26,575 nucleotides of DNA from UBA8950 sp034411635 (GTDB taxonomy: Bacteria > Chloroflexota > Anaerolineae > Anaerolineales > Villigracilaceae), in contig DAOUML010000300.1 of assembly GCA_034411635.1 (NCBI GenBank), positions 1-26,575 on the forward strand. The letters run 5' to 3'. This document shows, piece after piece, positions 1 to 6,667 of this stretch. The translations under genes were made by a program, and so were the position numbers. Position 1 is the first letter of the stretch. Every line of letters starts with the position of its first letter. The notes beneath the pieces were generated by a model. The model was not told the origin of the DNA. It worked only from the letters and a program-made list of their open reading frames with translations, and did no database searches.

Positions 1-80
1 AAAGCGGTAAAGTGAAAATTGTTTGGATATTACTGCTTGTAACGCTATCAGAATATAAAAAATGGCAGAGTTTCTTTACA

Positions 81-115
81 AAAAAACGCCCTCTCCCAAA
101 CCGGGAAAGGGCGTT
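81..115 (-). terminator. Rho-independent terminator after the FAD oxidoreductase gene
   Basis: A 13-bp inverted repeat (85-97 with 103-115, one mismatch, 5-base loop) lies just past the stop codon of the minus-strand oxidoreductase gene. On the minus strand it is followed by a run of T (complement of the A run at 80-86), so it should end that transcript. The first 80 bases of the window are AT-rich and show nothing else I can name. Confidence 0.8.
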
Positions 116-149
116 CTGCTTTTAGTAGTGACTGCTCACTGGCCACTGG

Positions 150-1457
150 TTACTGCTCACTGCTCCTCAACATAATCCCCGCCGCCTTGCGGCCAATCTC
201 CACCGCAAAGTTCGTGCCGCGATCCCAGGGGTAAACCTGGCTCATCGACGCGAAATACAGCCCCTCAATTGGCGTCGCAATCGCCGGGATGTTTTGCGAA
301 TGGTTGACCAGCGGCACCGGCTGGGCATACGCCGTCCGCCACAGCCAGGTCTTCTTGACCCACTCGCGTTCAAAACGCGGGTTCAACTTTTGCAAACTGG
401 GCAAAAAGCGCTCCAGCAACTCTTCCTGCGTCAGCCTGAAATACTCATGCTCCGGCTCCAGGTAATCGCCCACATAAACGATATGGTCGCCGCCGAAATT
501 CTCCGGCCCGACAAAATTGGTATGCTCCACCACCGCCAAAAACGGGAACCCCGCGCTCTTGGGAATGTTGTACCAGTAATAACCTTGCTCCGACAATTTT
601 TCCTTCAGCGCCAGTGTCATCACCACCGCGCCCATCGACTTTAATCTCAGCAGGCCTTCGAGATATTCTTTGGGAAGCGACGGAACCATTTTCGCGGCGA
701 CTGCTGGCGAGAGCGTCACCAGCACTTTATCGGCCTTTTCCACGCCTTCGGGCGTCGACAGTTCGAGACGAAGCCCATCGCCTGACTCCCGTTGAATGTG
801 CGTCACCGGCGTTCCGAGCCGAATCTCGACTCCTTCCGCGCGCAACTTCTCAGCGAATAAGTCAGCAAAAGCCTGGAATCCGCCCTCGAAGGTCCCCAGC
901 CGCGTCGTCCGGGCGTGAATTCTGGCCCACATCCAGGCCATATTGACCTGTTTGGCGTACTTCTCGCCGAATTTGCCAATCAACAGCGGCTCCCACATCA
1001 GTTTATAGACTTTTTCCCCGGCCCATTGGCGCATCCAGGCCTCCACGGTGGTCTTTTCGAGTTCCTGCCAGTTCTTCGTCAGGCGCAGGAACAGGCCCAC
1101 CAACCCGAAGCGGATTTTATTAATCCCCCAGCCCAGGCCGGGGAATAAAATCGCGTTGATGATCGAATCGAACGGGTAGAACTTGCCCTCGTGGTACATC
1201 ACCGTCAGCGGGCGCGGGAAACGGACTTTGTCCTCCAGCCCCAATTCTTTGATGATGCCGAGCATGTGTTCATCGCTGGCGAACCAGTGGTGGTAGAACT
1301 TCTCCACCGACCAGTCCCAGCCCGGTTCCTTGAATCCACTCGCCAACCCGCCGACGTAATCCGCCGATTCGTAGATGACGACCTCGTGCCCGGCCTTCTG
1401 TAAGTCCCAGGCGGCGGCCATGCCGCCATATCCCGCTCCAATAATTGCAATTTTCAT
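150..1457 (-). CDS. FAD/NAD(P)-dependent oxidoreductase, protoporphyrinogen-oxidase/amine-oxidase-like
   Basis: A 435-residue flavoprotein. It opens with a Rossmann dinucleotide-binding motif (IIGAGYGGMAAAWDLQ, about residues 4-19) followed by the acidic strand end VVIYESADYVGGLASG, the classic FAD ADP-ribose site of the NAD_binding_8/amine oxidase superfamily. The C-terminus (GLYFASMSQVYPWDRGTNFA) matches the second FAD-contacting segment of this family. The ATG at 1457 is chosen because the Rossmann fold starts there and GAGG stands 7 bases upstream; the reading frame stays open further upstream only through a repeat element. No signal peptide is seen, so it is probably cytoplasmic or membrane-associated. 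Relatives include protoporphyrinogen oxidases, carotenoid desaturases and UDP-galactopyranose mutase-like proteins; the substrate cannot be told from sequence. It may be cotranscribed with the response regulator gene upstream, although a 171-bp repeat-rich gap separates them. Confidence 0.8.
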   Translation of the reverse strand: MKIAIIGAGYGGMAAAWDLQKAGHEVVIYESADYVGGLASGFKEPGWDWSVEKFYHHWFASDEHMLGIIKELGLEDKVRFPRPLTVMYHEGKFYPFDSIINAILFPGLGWGINKIRFGLVGLFLRLTKNWQELEKTTVEAWMRQWAGEKVYKLMWEPLLIGKFGEKYAKQVNMAWMWARIHARTTRLGTFEGGFQAFADLFAEKLRAEGVEIRLGTPVTHIQRESGDGLRLELSTPEGVEKADKVLVTLSPAVAAKMVPSLPKEYLEGLLRLKSMGAVVMTLALKEKLSEQGYYWYNIPKSAGFPFLAVVEHTNFVGPENFGGDHIVYVGDYLEPEHEYFRLTQEELLERFLPSLQKLNPRFEREWVKKTWLWRTAYAQPVPLVNHSQNIPAIATPIEGLYFASMSQVYPWDRGTNFAVEIGRKAAGIMLRSSEQ

Positions 1458-1470
1458 AGTTTTCCTCATT

Positions 1471-1612
1471 CGCTGGTCGAGCGATGCCCTGACTGGCGAA
1501 GCCGTGTCGAAGGGTAGGCTGAAAGCCGTATCGCCTGTCCTGGTCGAACAGGCCAGGGAGACTGGCTGTTCCGGGTCTCGATACGCCAAAAGAATTGGCT
1601 ACTCGACCCTCG
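1471..1612. repeat. Intergenic palindromic repeat element (GGTCGAG/CTCGACC ends)
   Basis: The gap between the oxidoreductase and the response regulator is filled by nested inverted repeats. The outer arms are GGTCGAG (1475-1481) and CTCGACC (1602-1608). Inside are GCCTGT/ACAGGC (1533-1538 with 1548-1553) and a small GGCT-GAA-AGCC hairpin (1518-1528). The motif TGGTCGA recurs at the outer end and centre. This is the look of a dispersed REP-like element; only one copy is seen in the window. Confidence 0.55.
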
Positions 1613-1628
1613 ATTTTTAATTTTATAC

Positions 1629-2264
1629 TTACTTCTCCAACCGTCCAGCCAGGGCTTTCAACTTGCCCCACTCCTCGCGGATGATGTAGAGCATTGCCAG
1701 CGTGCGCAGCCAGCGCAAGTCGCAATCGGGGTTTTCGGCCAGTTGCTCAAAGACTTCCAACGCTGTGTCGTCGGTGCGTTTCGAGCGGGCATATTCCCCG
1801 GCCAGTTTTTCGAGCGACTTTTCGCTTTGTTTGTGCAACCGACCGGCATTTTCCAGGCTGGGACGCTTCTGCCGCACCTGCTGGCCCACCCGATTAACCG
1901 CTTCGTTCAGTTCATCAATGGTAAACGGCTTGCCCAGGTATTCCTGCACGCCCAGGGTGATGGCTTTGTTAAGGGAGTCGATTTCCCGTTGGGCCGAGAT
2001 GATGATGCAGCCGGTATCGGGGTAAATTTCGCTGATTTTTTTGAAAGCGGTCAGGCCGTCCATGCCGGGCATGTTGATGTCCATGATGACAATATCCGGG
2101 TGATGCTCACGCGCCTGCTCAATGGCTTCGGGCCCATCTTTGGCGATGGCAACCACAATCACATCCGAATTCATCGAAAGCATGATTCGGACACTGCGGC
2201 GCGTTTCCTGATAGTCGTCTGCAATGAGCACCCGGAGTCGGTTGTCTGCGCCTGTTTCGGACAT
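1629..2264 (-). CDS. Response regulator, receiver domain plus helical C-terminus
   Basis: A 211-residue protein with an N-terminal CheY-like receiver domain (about residues 10-125). The acidic pair is D16-D17, the phospho-accepting aspartate is D62 in IVIMDINMPGMDG, a serine of the switch lies near residue 90 (CIIISAQ), and the conserved lysine is K112 in LGKPFT. The remaining 85 residues are predicted helical and charged (EKSLEKLAGEYARSKRTDD, then LRWLRTLAMLYIIREEWGKL) with no helix-turn-helix or enzymatic output domain that I recognise. It therefore probably acts by protein contact. The ATG at 2264 is chosen because the receiver fold begins right after it; the open frame continues upstream to 2390 but only through a palindromic repeat. 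No histidine kinase gene is next to it. Confidence 0.85.
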   Translation of the reverse strand: MSETGADNRLRVLIADDYQETRRSVRIMLSMNSDVIVVAIAKDGPEAIEQAREHHPDIVIMDINMPGMDGLTAFKKISEIYPDTGCIIISAQREIDSLNKAITLGVQEYLGKPFTIDELNEAVNRVGQQVRQKRPSLENAGRLHKQSEKSLEKLAGEYARSKRTDDTALEVFEQLAENPDCDLRWLRTLAMLYIIREEWGKLKALAGRLEK

Positions 2265-2288
2265 GCGAAACCTGTAAGTGTTTGAACT

Positions 2289-2390
2289 TGTCATTTCGAG
2301 ACGCGTAGCGCCACTTGTCATTTCGAACCGCGTAGCGGTGAGAAATCTGGAGCATGGGGTAAGATTTCTCGCTATCGCTCGAAATGACAC
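2289..2390. repeat. Palindromic repeat element with GTCATTTCGA arms
   Basis: An imperfect palindrome runs from GTCATTTCGA (2317-2326) through AGAAATCT (2341-2348), then a 13-base spacer, then AGATTTCT (2362-2369) back to TCGAAATGAC (2379-2388). The variable middle of each arm is itself a mini-palindrome (ACCGC-GTA-GCGGT; CGCTATCGC-like). A truncated direct copy of the arm sits at 2290-2310, and another GTCATTTCG is found near 2424. This is a typical dispersed intergenic repeat. It creates a spurious open frame upstream of the response regulator. Confidence 0.7.
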
Positions 2391-2424
2391 TATTCCTTAA
2401 TTTTACGTCAAAAAACAAACCTCG

Positions 2425-3432
2425 TCATTTCGCCTCCACCTCGCCGCGCAGCGAATCAGACCATTTGATGCCCTCACGCGCCAGGAACCAGGCCCCCAGC
2501 AAAGTAATCGGCAGCCACAAGGCCACATGCAGAACTAGCGTGTAGCCAGCGGCCATGGCCTGGTCGACGCCGTAAGCCGTCAGCACGGCGATGCCGGGCG
2601 CGTCGAAGGTGCCGATGTAGCCGGGGGCCGAAGGGATGGTCGTCGCCAGGTTGACGATGCCGTTCATCAACATCAGCGCAAAGAACGAGACTTCAAAATC
2701 GAAGGCGTGCATCACGAACCAGTATTTGGCCGTTTCGAGCAGCCAGATGACCACCGAAGTCAGGAAAACCATCAGCACATTGAAGGGGGAGCGCAGCGAG
2801 GCCAGGCCATCCAGGAATTTGTGCAGTATGCCGCTCACTTTTTCGCGCAAACGCTCCGGCAACAAACGCTGAATGAACCACTCGCCAATCTTGGCCGTAA
2901 AAGCCGGGAACATGGCCGCCAGCAGAAAAACAATCAACGCGCCGAAAAATGCCGCTGTGCCATAAATTGCCACTTCCTGAATATTGCCGACAAAGCCAGA
3001 TGAACTGGTCAGTTTTGCCAGTTCGTTCAGGTTGACGAAGATAAAGGCCAGCATAACCACGCCATCGAAAATGCGCTCGACGATAATGGTTGCCAGCGAA
3101 GCCGAGACCGGCACGCCTTCCTTGCGCTTCAAGATGACTGCCCGCAGCACCTCCCCGGCTCGGGCCGGGTAGATGTTGTTGCCCATGTAACCGATGGTTG
3201 TAATCGGGAACATTTTGGCGGTTGGGATTTTCTTGATTGGCCCCAGCAAATAATGCCAGCGCCAGGCCCGCGCCCATACGCCAATAAAATAGACCGCCAC
3301 GCCGGGCAGAATCCACCAGTAATTGGCCGCCACCACTGCCGACCAAAAATCGCCCAGGTGAAGTCCACGCAGGGCGAGCCACAGAAACAGGATGCTGATC
3401 AGCACCCCAAGCCAGAGTTGCCATTTTTTCAT
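2425..3432 (-). CDS. UPF0104 / lysylphosphatidylglycerol synthase-type integral membrane protein (flippase-like)
   Basis: A 335-residue hydrophobic protein with about eight transmembrane segments, beginning KKWQLWLGVLISILFLWLAL. It carries family signatures NNIYPARAGEVLRA (about residues 85-98) and VERIFDGVVMLAF (about 118-130), and SAPGYIGTFDAPG (about 268-280) before the last helices. These place it in the UPF0104/LPG_synthase_TM family (AglD-like), the membrane domain of MprF. It lacks the C-terminal aminoacyl-transferase domain of MprF, so it is more likely a lipid-linked precursor or lipid transport partner than a lysyl-PG synthase. The ATG at 3432 gives the expected N-terminal helix; no good Shine-Dalgarno sequence precedes it. 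Substrate unknown. Confidence 0.85.
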   Translation of the reverse strand: MKKWQLWLGVLISILFLWLALRGLHLGDFWSAVVAANYWWILPGVAVYFIGVWARAWRWHYLLGPIKKIPTAKMFPITTIGYMGNNIYPARAGEVLRAVILKRKEGVPVSASLATIIVERIFDGVVMLAFIFVNLNELAKLTSSSGFVGNIQEVAIYGTAAFFGALIVFLLAAMFPAFTAKIGEWFIQRLLPERLREKVSGILHKFLDGLASLRSPFNVLMVFLTSVVIWLLETAKYWFVMHAFDFEVSFFALMLMNGIVNLATTIPSAPGYIGTFDAPGIAVLTAYGVDQAMAAGYTLVLHVALWLPITLLGAWFLAREGIKWSDSLRGEVEAK

Positions 3433-3504
3433 CGTGGACTGATTTTACCAGATTCAGGGGGATGCTAGCAGCAATTCCAAATCTGAAAAATAAAGTAACC
3501 GCCT

Positions 3505-3600
3505 ACCGTAGCGCGACTTGAAAGTCGCGGTTAGGAGTAAGGCCGTTGAGAATTTGTTTTCAGGCGACATCCCCCCCATTCGGGGACGATGTGTCGCTTT
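3505..3600. repeat. Two short hairpin repeats in the gap before the UPF0104 gene
   Basis: This 255-bp gap (3433-3688) holds a compact hairpin CGCGACT-TGAA-AGTCGCG (3512-3529) preceded by TACCGTAG. It also holds a larger imperfect hairpin GCGACATC...GATGTGTCGC with a C-rich/G-rich inner stem (3564-3597). Both look like REP-type intergenic repeats. No gene is apparent here. Confidence 0.45.
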
Positions 3601-3625
3601 ACGCATATCAGTTCGTCGGCAGTTA

Positions 3626-3666
3626 CACAAAAAACGCCAAACCGTTTCGGGCTGGCGTTTTTTGTG
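3626..3666 (-). terminator. Terminator closing the six-gene STAND/protease operon
   Basis: A perfect 14-bp inverted repeat (3626-3639 with 3653-3666) has A6 on its left and T6 on its right, with a GC-rich CCG-TTT-CGG top. It stands 22 bases past the stop codon of the last gene of the operon (3689). Because both arms carry the needed tract it could work in either direction. Confidence 0.85.
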
Positions 3667-3688
3667 AATGACAGGGCGTAAACTTGTT

Positions 3689-4003
3689 TTACGGAATCAG
3701 CACATCAATCACCGACTGGATGATTTTGCTGCGATAGTCAATCGCGGCTTGCACGTTTTGCATGTGCAGTTCGTAGATGACCGAGTCTACTTCGGCTTTG
3801 CCAAAGTCGTTGGTGCTGGTTGGCAGGGTGGTGGTGCTGTCGCCATCCAGGCGGATGATGGATTCGGCGGCCAGGGTCGCTTCGGCCTTGCTGCCAAGTT
3901 CAACCGTCTTGGTCTGCACGGTCAGCACAGCGGCGTCTTTGACGTATTTGGCGACTTCGTTTGCCACGTTCTTGAGGGCTTCTTTAATTTCAGGGGTTGC
4001 CAT
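3689..4003 (-). CDS. Small protein consisting of the shared GD/H-x10-R domain
   Basis: A 104-residue protein with no family I recognise. It has an N-terminal amphipathic helix (EIKEALKNVANEVAKYVKDA), a strand region (VLTVQTKTVEL), then IIRLDGDSTTTLP (49-61) and a helix containing H80 and R91. The same order (helix, strands, GD-x(4)-L, helix with H-x(10)-R) appears in the product just upstream and at the C-terminus of the C25-like peptidase, so the three proteins appear to share a domain. There is no signal peptide or membrane segment. Start at 4003: TAGGAGG lies 9 bases upstream, the best ribosome site in the operon, suggesting high expression. It is the last gene, 12 bases after the previous stop. 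Function unknown; an adaptor, subunit or substrate role is a guess. Confidence 0.75.
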   Translation of the reverse strand: MATPEIKEALKNVANEVAKYVKDAAVLTVQTKTVELGSKAEATLAAESIIRLDGDSTTTLPTSTNDFGKAEVDSVIYELHMQNVQAAIDYRSKIIQSVIDVLIP

Positions 4004-4015
4004 AAGTTGTTCCTC

Positions 4016-4636
4016 CTAAGGTTGGTTGAGAGATTGCAGGGCTTGCCATTGCTTGGATAATTGGGTAAGGTACTGATAGGCCATCGGCAGGGCCAGCAGG
4101 GCCGAACCGGGGGTGGTAAGGGAGATTGAAATCTTGCCAGCCGCCAGGGTGACGGTGGCGAACATGCGCAGGCGCAGATTGCGCGTCATTAATTCGCGGC
4201 GCAGGGTTTCGGCATGGGCGCGCAAATCGCCAGAGGTTGCGCCAGCGGAGAGAACGGTTGTGGCGTCGCCGGTCCAGTTGACGCGGGTGGCGGCAAGCGC
4301 GCCGCTTTCGACGTGGGCAAAATTGAGCACATCGCGGTTGATGCGCTCCATGAAGCCTTCAAATTCAGCCTGCGCTTTCCCCATCGCGCCTGAAACATCC
4401 TCACCGATGCCGAAACTGACCATTTTTTCGCTCTCAGGCGTTTCGGCTTCGTGGATGAGCGCCAACAGTTGACCTTCAGGCGAGGCCTCGTCCACCGTTG
4501 GGAAATCGGTCACGCTGAAGGAGACCGGGACATCCTGCGCTTCGGCAGATGGTTCGGGGAACAAGGCATCCAGCCGCCCCAGGGCCGATTCCATTTCCGC
4601 TTCAAAGGCGGCGGGGTTGAGCGCCGATTCGTCCAT
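4016..4636 (-). CDS. Protein of unknown function with the shared GD/H-x10-R domain
   Basis: A 206-residue soluble protein. Residues 1-70 are acidic and probably partly disordered (DALFPEPSAEAQDV; TVDEASPEGQ). Residues about 74-165 carry the domain seen in its two neighbours: a helix (AQAEFEGFMERINRDVL), then ATRVNWTGDATTVLS (116-130, with G123-D124) and a helix with H141 and R152 at the same ten-residue spacing. A further hydrophobic stretch (GSALLALPMAYQYLTQL) follows, too polar for a confident membrane helix. The ATG at 4636 comes two bases after the TGA of the peptidase gene, so translation is probably coupled. The frame is open further upstream inside the peptidase gene but gives unrelated sequence. 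Function unknown. Confidence 0.7.
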   Translation of the reverse strand: MDESALNPAAFEAEMESALGRLDALFPEPSAEAQDVPVSFSVTDFPTVDEASPEGQLLALIHEAETPESEKMVSFGIGEDVSGAMGKAQAEFEGFMERINRDVLNFAHVESGALAATRVNWTGDATTVLSAGATSGDLRAHAETLRRELMTRNLRLRMFATVTLAAGKISISLTTPGSALLALPMAYQYLTQLSKQWQALQSLNQP

Positions 4637-4638
4637 GC

Positions 4639-6642
4639 TCACGATTTGGGTAAAACGTTGACCAGGCTGGTGGCGGCGCTGACGACGGTTTTCATGAATT
4701 CCGCCCGGCTTTCCTGGGCTTGTTTGACCATTTCCATGTGAATATCCCACACTTCGCGGTCAACCTCGCCATCCTTCTTGGGCAGGCAGACGACCGTGTC
4801 GCCGTCGATGTTGATGCGGGTGAAGGCGCGCAGTTCGGCGTTGGTCATCGATTTGGTCTTGTTGTCGAATTTTGCGCCGGTCAGGTCTTCGGCAACGTAG
4901 GTGGAAATTTCAAGGCTGGCGGCGTCGTCGAGGGCTTCGGACAGGTATGTGCCGACTTTGTTCATAAACTCACGAAGTTGCTCGCCCATGCCGGAGGCGG
5001 GTTCGCCTGAAGTTGCCGGTTTTTTGAATGTGTCGAGGATTCCAAAGTTATCGCCTGGCCCACCGGATGCAGATTTTGCGATTGGGGTGCGGTCAACGAT
5101 GTCAGGCTGAAAAGAGGCCGAAGCGCCGCTGACGGTGGCCGGGGCTTTGGAGACAATTTCACCGAGCGAGGCGCGTTCGGTGGTGGGCGTTTCTTTGCCG
5201 TCAAATTTGAGCGTAACAGCCGGGTCGCCAAGCAGGGCGTAATTGCGGGCGTCGTTGTTTGAGGTCCACATGCCGGCCAGTTTGACATCGTCCTGGTTTT
5301 CGGGGGTGGTTTCGTCCAGTTCGGTGGTCAGGTCGGTAGAGATTTCAGCGTAGCGTTCGTTGAAGTACTCGGTGGCGTTGCCGGCGGGTTTGCCGTTCAG
5401 CAGGGCGTCGATGGTCGAATCGAAGGTCTCGACATCGCGCACGGTTCCGTCCCACAGGATGGAGGATCCCCAGGCGCGTTCAATGTGGGCAAAGACGGCC
5501 AGCGCCCCGCCGCGTGGATGGCTGAGCAGGCGCATGGGTAGTTGGGCCAGGAAGGCGTGCGAGGCGATCGATTTTTGCTCGCCGAAGGCCTGGCGATAGA
5601 AGTTGTCCATTTTGGGGGTTCCACCACCATAGCAAGCGAAAATGAAGGCCATCATGCCAAAGACATCGGCATCGGAGGCCAGGTCATCGGCTGAAAAATA
5701 GAAATTGTCTGTAATCGGCACGCGCGCCTTGGGGCCGGGCCAGTCCTGGGTGAGAATGGCGCCGGTGTGCGGCAGTTGGCGCGGGTCGTTGAATTTGAAG
5801 TTCATGCCGTGGCTGGCGGTAAAGAGCAGGGCCGGGGTCTTTTTGCCGCCAATGTAGTTGGACAGGTTGGCTTTGGTGGCGTTTGATGGGTCGACAACAT
5901 CCAGCTTCCAGTCTTTGTAGTCTTTTTTCATGCCCTCGACCAGTGGTTTGATCAGGTGCTCGGCAGACATTTGGGTGGCGCGGTCATTTTCGTTGGCAAC
6001 GCCGAAGAAGGCCGCTTTTTTGCCGCGTGAGATTCCTTTGGTTTCTGCCGCGACGACGGAGGTGGCGTACTGGTAATAGTCTTCCAGCCTGTCGAAGTAA
6101 ATACGCCCGACGGCGTATTGCACGTCCAACTGATACTGCACGCTGAAGGGAATGGTTTCGGGCGAGCCGACCAGCATGAGGTAATAGGGGACTTTCTCAG
6201 GGTCAGCCGGGCCGGGGCCGCGCCCAAAGCGCTTCAGGAAGTCGTTTTTGTTCTCGCCTTGTTTGTAGCCGTTTTCCTGGCCGATAAATTCGCGGTAATA
6301 ATGCTCGGTTTGTTTGGCGGCTTGTTTTTTGCGGTGGTCGAGCAGCGGCTTGAGGGCTTCTTTGAGCGCATCGACCGATTTTTGGGGCAGGTTGTTGGGA
6401 AAGATAATGCCCCAACCGGCTTCATCCAGTTTGGTCGCGTCGATCCCTTCGGCTACGCCAAAATGTTCGTCTTTTTTTTCATCAAGGGATTTGCGCATTT
6501 TGGCATCGCGCAGGTCTTCCGGGGTTAATTTTTGACCCCGCGCTACTTTTGAAACCATTTCAGTGGTGATGGGCACGCCCAATTCATCGCTGTAATTGCT
6601 GCCATCTGCATTGATTCCGTTAAGCATCAGTTCTTGAGTCAT
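4639..6642 (-). CDS. C25 (gingipain)-like clan CD cysteine peptidase with C-terminal shared domain
   Basis: A 667-residue protein. The likely catalytic dyad is H278 in LLFTASHGM and C337 in FIFACYGGG, the His-then-Cys order of clan CD (caspase, gingipain, CHAT). Two other traits of the C25 family are visible: YYLMLVGSPETIPF (about 153-166) ahead of the His and ALLGDPAVTL (about 469-478) near the end of the catalytic region. A Ser/Pro/Gly-rich linker (about 500-550) leads to a C-terminal domain (about 552-667) with INIDGDTVVCLP, H635 and R646, shared with the next two genes. No signal peptide or type IX secretion tail is present, so unlike gingipains it should be cytoplasmic. ATG at 6642 is chosen for AGGAG 8 bases upstream, 25 bases after the nSTAND stop. 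Substrate unknown; processing of operon partners or of cell targets is inference. Confidence 0.75.
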   Translation of the reverse strand: MTQELMLNGINADGSNYSDELGVPITTEMVSKVARGQKLTPEDLRDAKMRKSLDEKKDEHFGVAEGIDATKLDEAGWGIIFPNNLPQKSVDALKEALKPLLDHRKKQAAKQTEHYYREFIGQENGYKQGENKNDFLKRFGRGPGPADPEKVPYYLMLVGSPETIPFSVQYQLDVQYAVGRIYFDRLEDYYQYATSVVAAETKGISRGKKAAFFGVANENDRATQMSAEHLIKPLVEGMKKDYKDWKLDVVDPSNATKANLSNYIGGKKTPALLFTASHGMNFKFNDPRQLPHTGAILTQDWPGPKARVPITDNFYFSADDLASDADVFGMMAFIFACYGGGTPKMDNFYRQAFGEQKSIASHAFLAQLPMRLLSHPRGGALAVFAHIERAWGSSILWDGTVRDVETFDSTIDALLNGKPAGNATEYFNERYAEISTDLTTELDETTPENQDDVKLAGMWTSNNDARNYALLGDPAVTLKFDGKETPTTERASLGEIVSKAPATVSGASASFQPDIVDRTPIAKSASGGPGDNFGILDTFKKPATSGEPASGMGEQLREFMNKVGTYLSEALDDAASLEISTYVAEDLTGAKFDNKTKSMTNAELRAFTRINIDGDTVVCLPKKDGEVDREVWDIHMEMVKQAQESRAEFMKTVVSAATSLVNVLPKS

Positions 6643-6667
6643 GCGCAATTCTCCTATTTGTGAATGG

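Noticed and set aside
2265..2390. N-terminal extension of the response regulator up to 2390
   Set aside because: The extension is translated palindromic repeat (containing repeated RFEMTS/RLEMTS-like words), not receiver domain.
3505..3600. CRISPR-like repeats
   Set aside because: The hairpins differ from each other and there is no regular spacer pattern; no cas gene is present.
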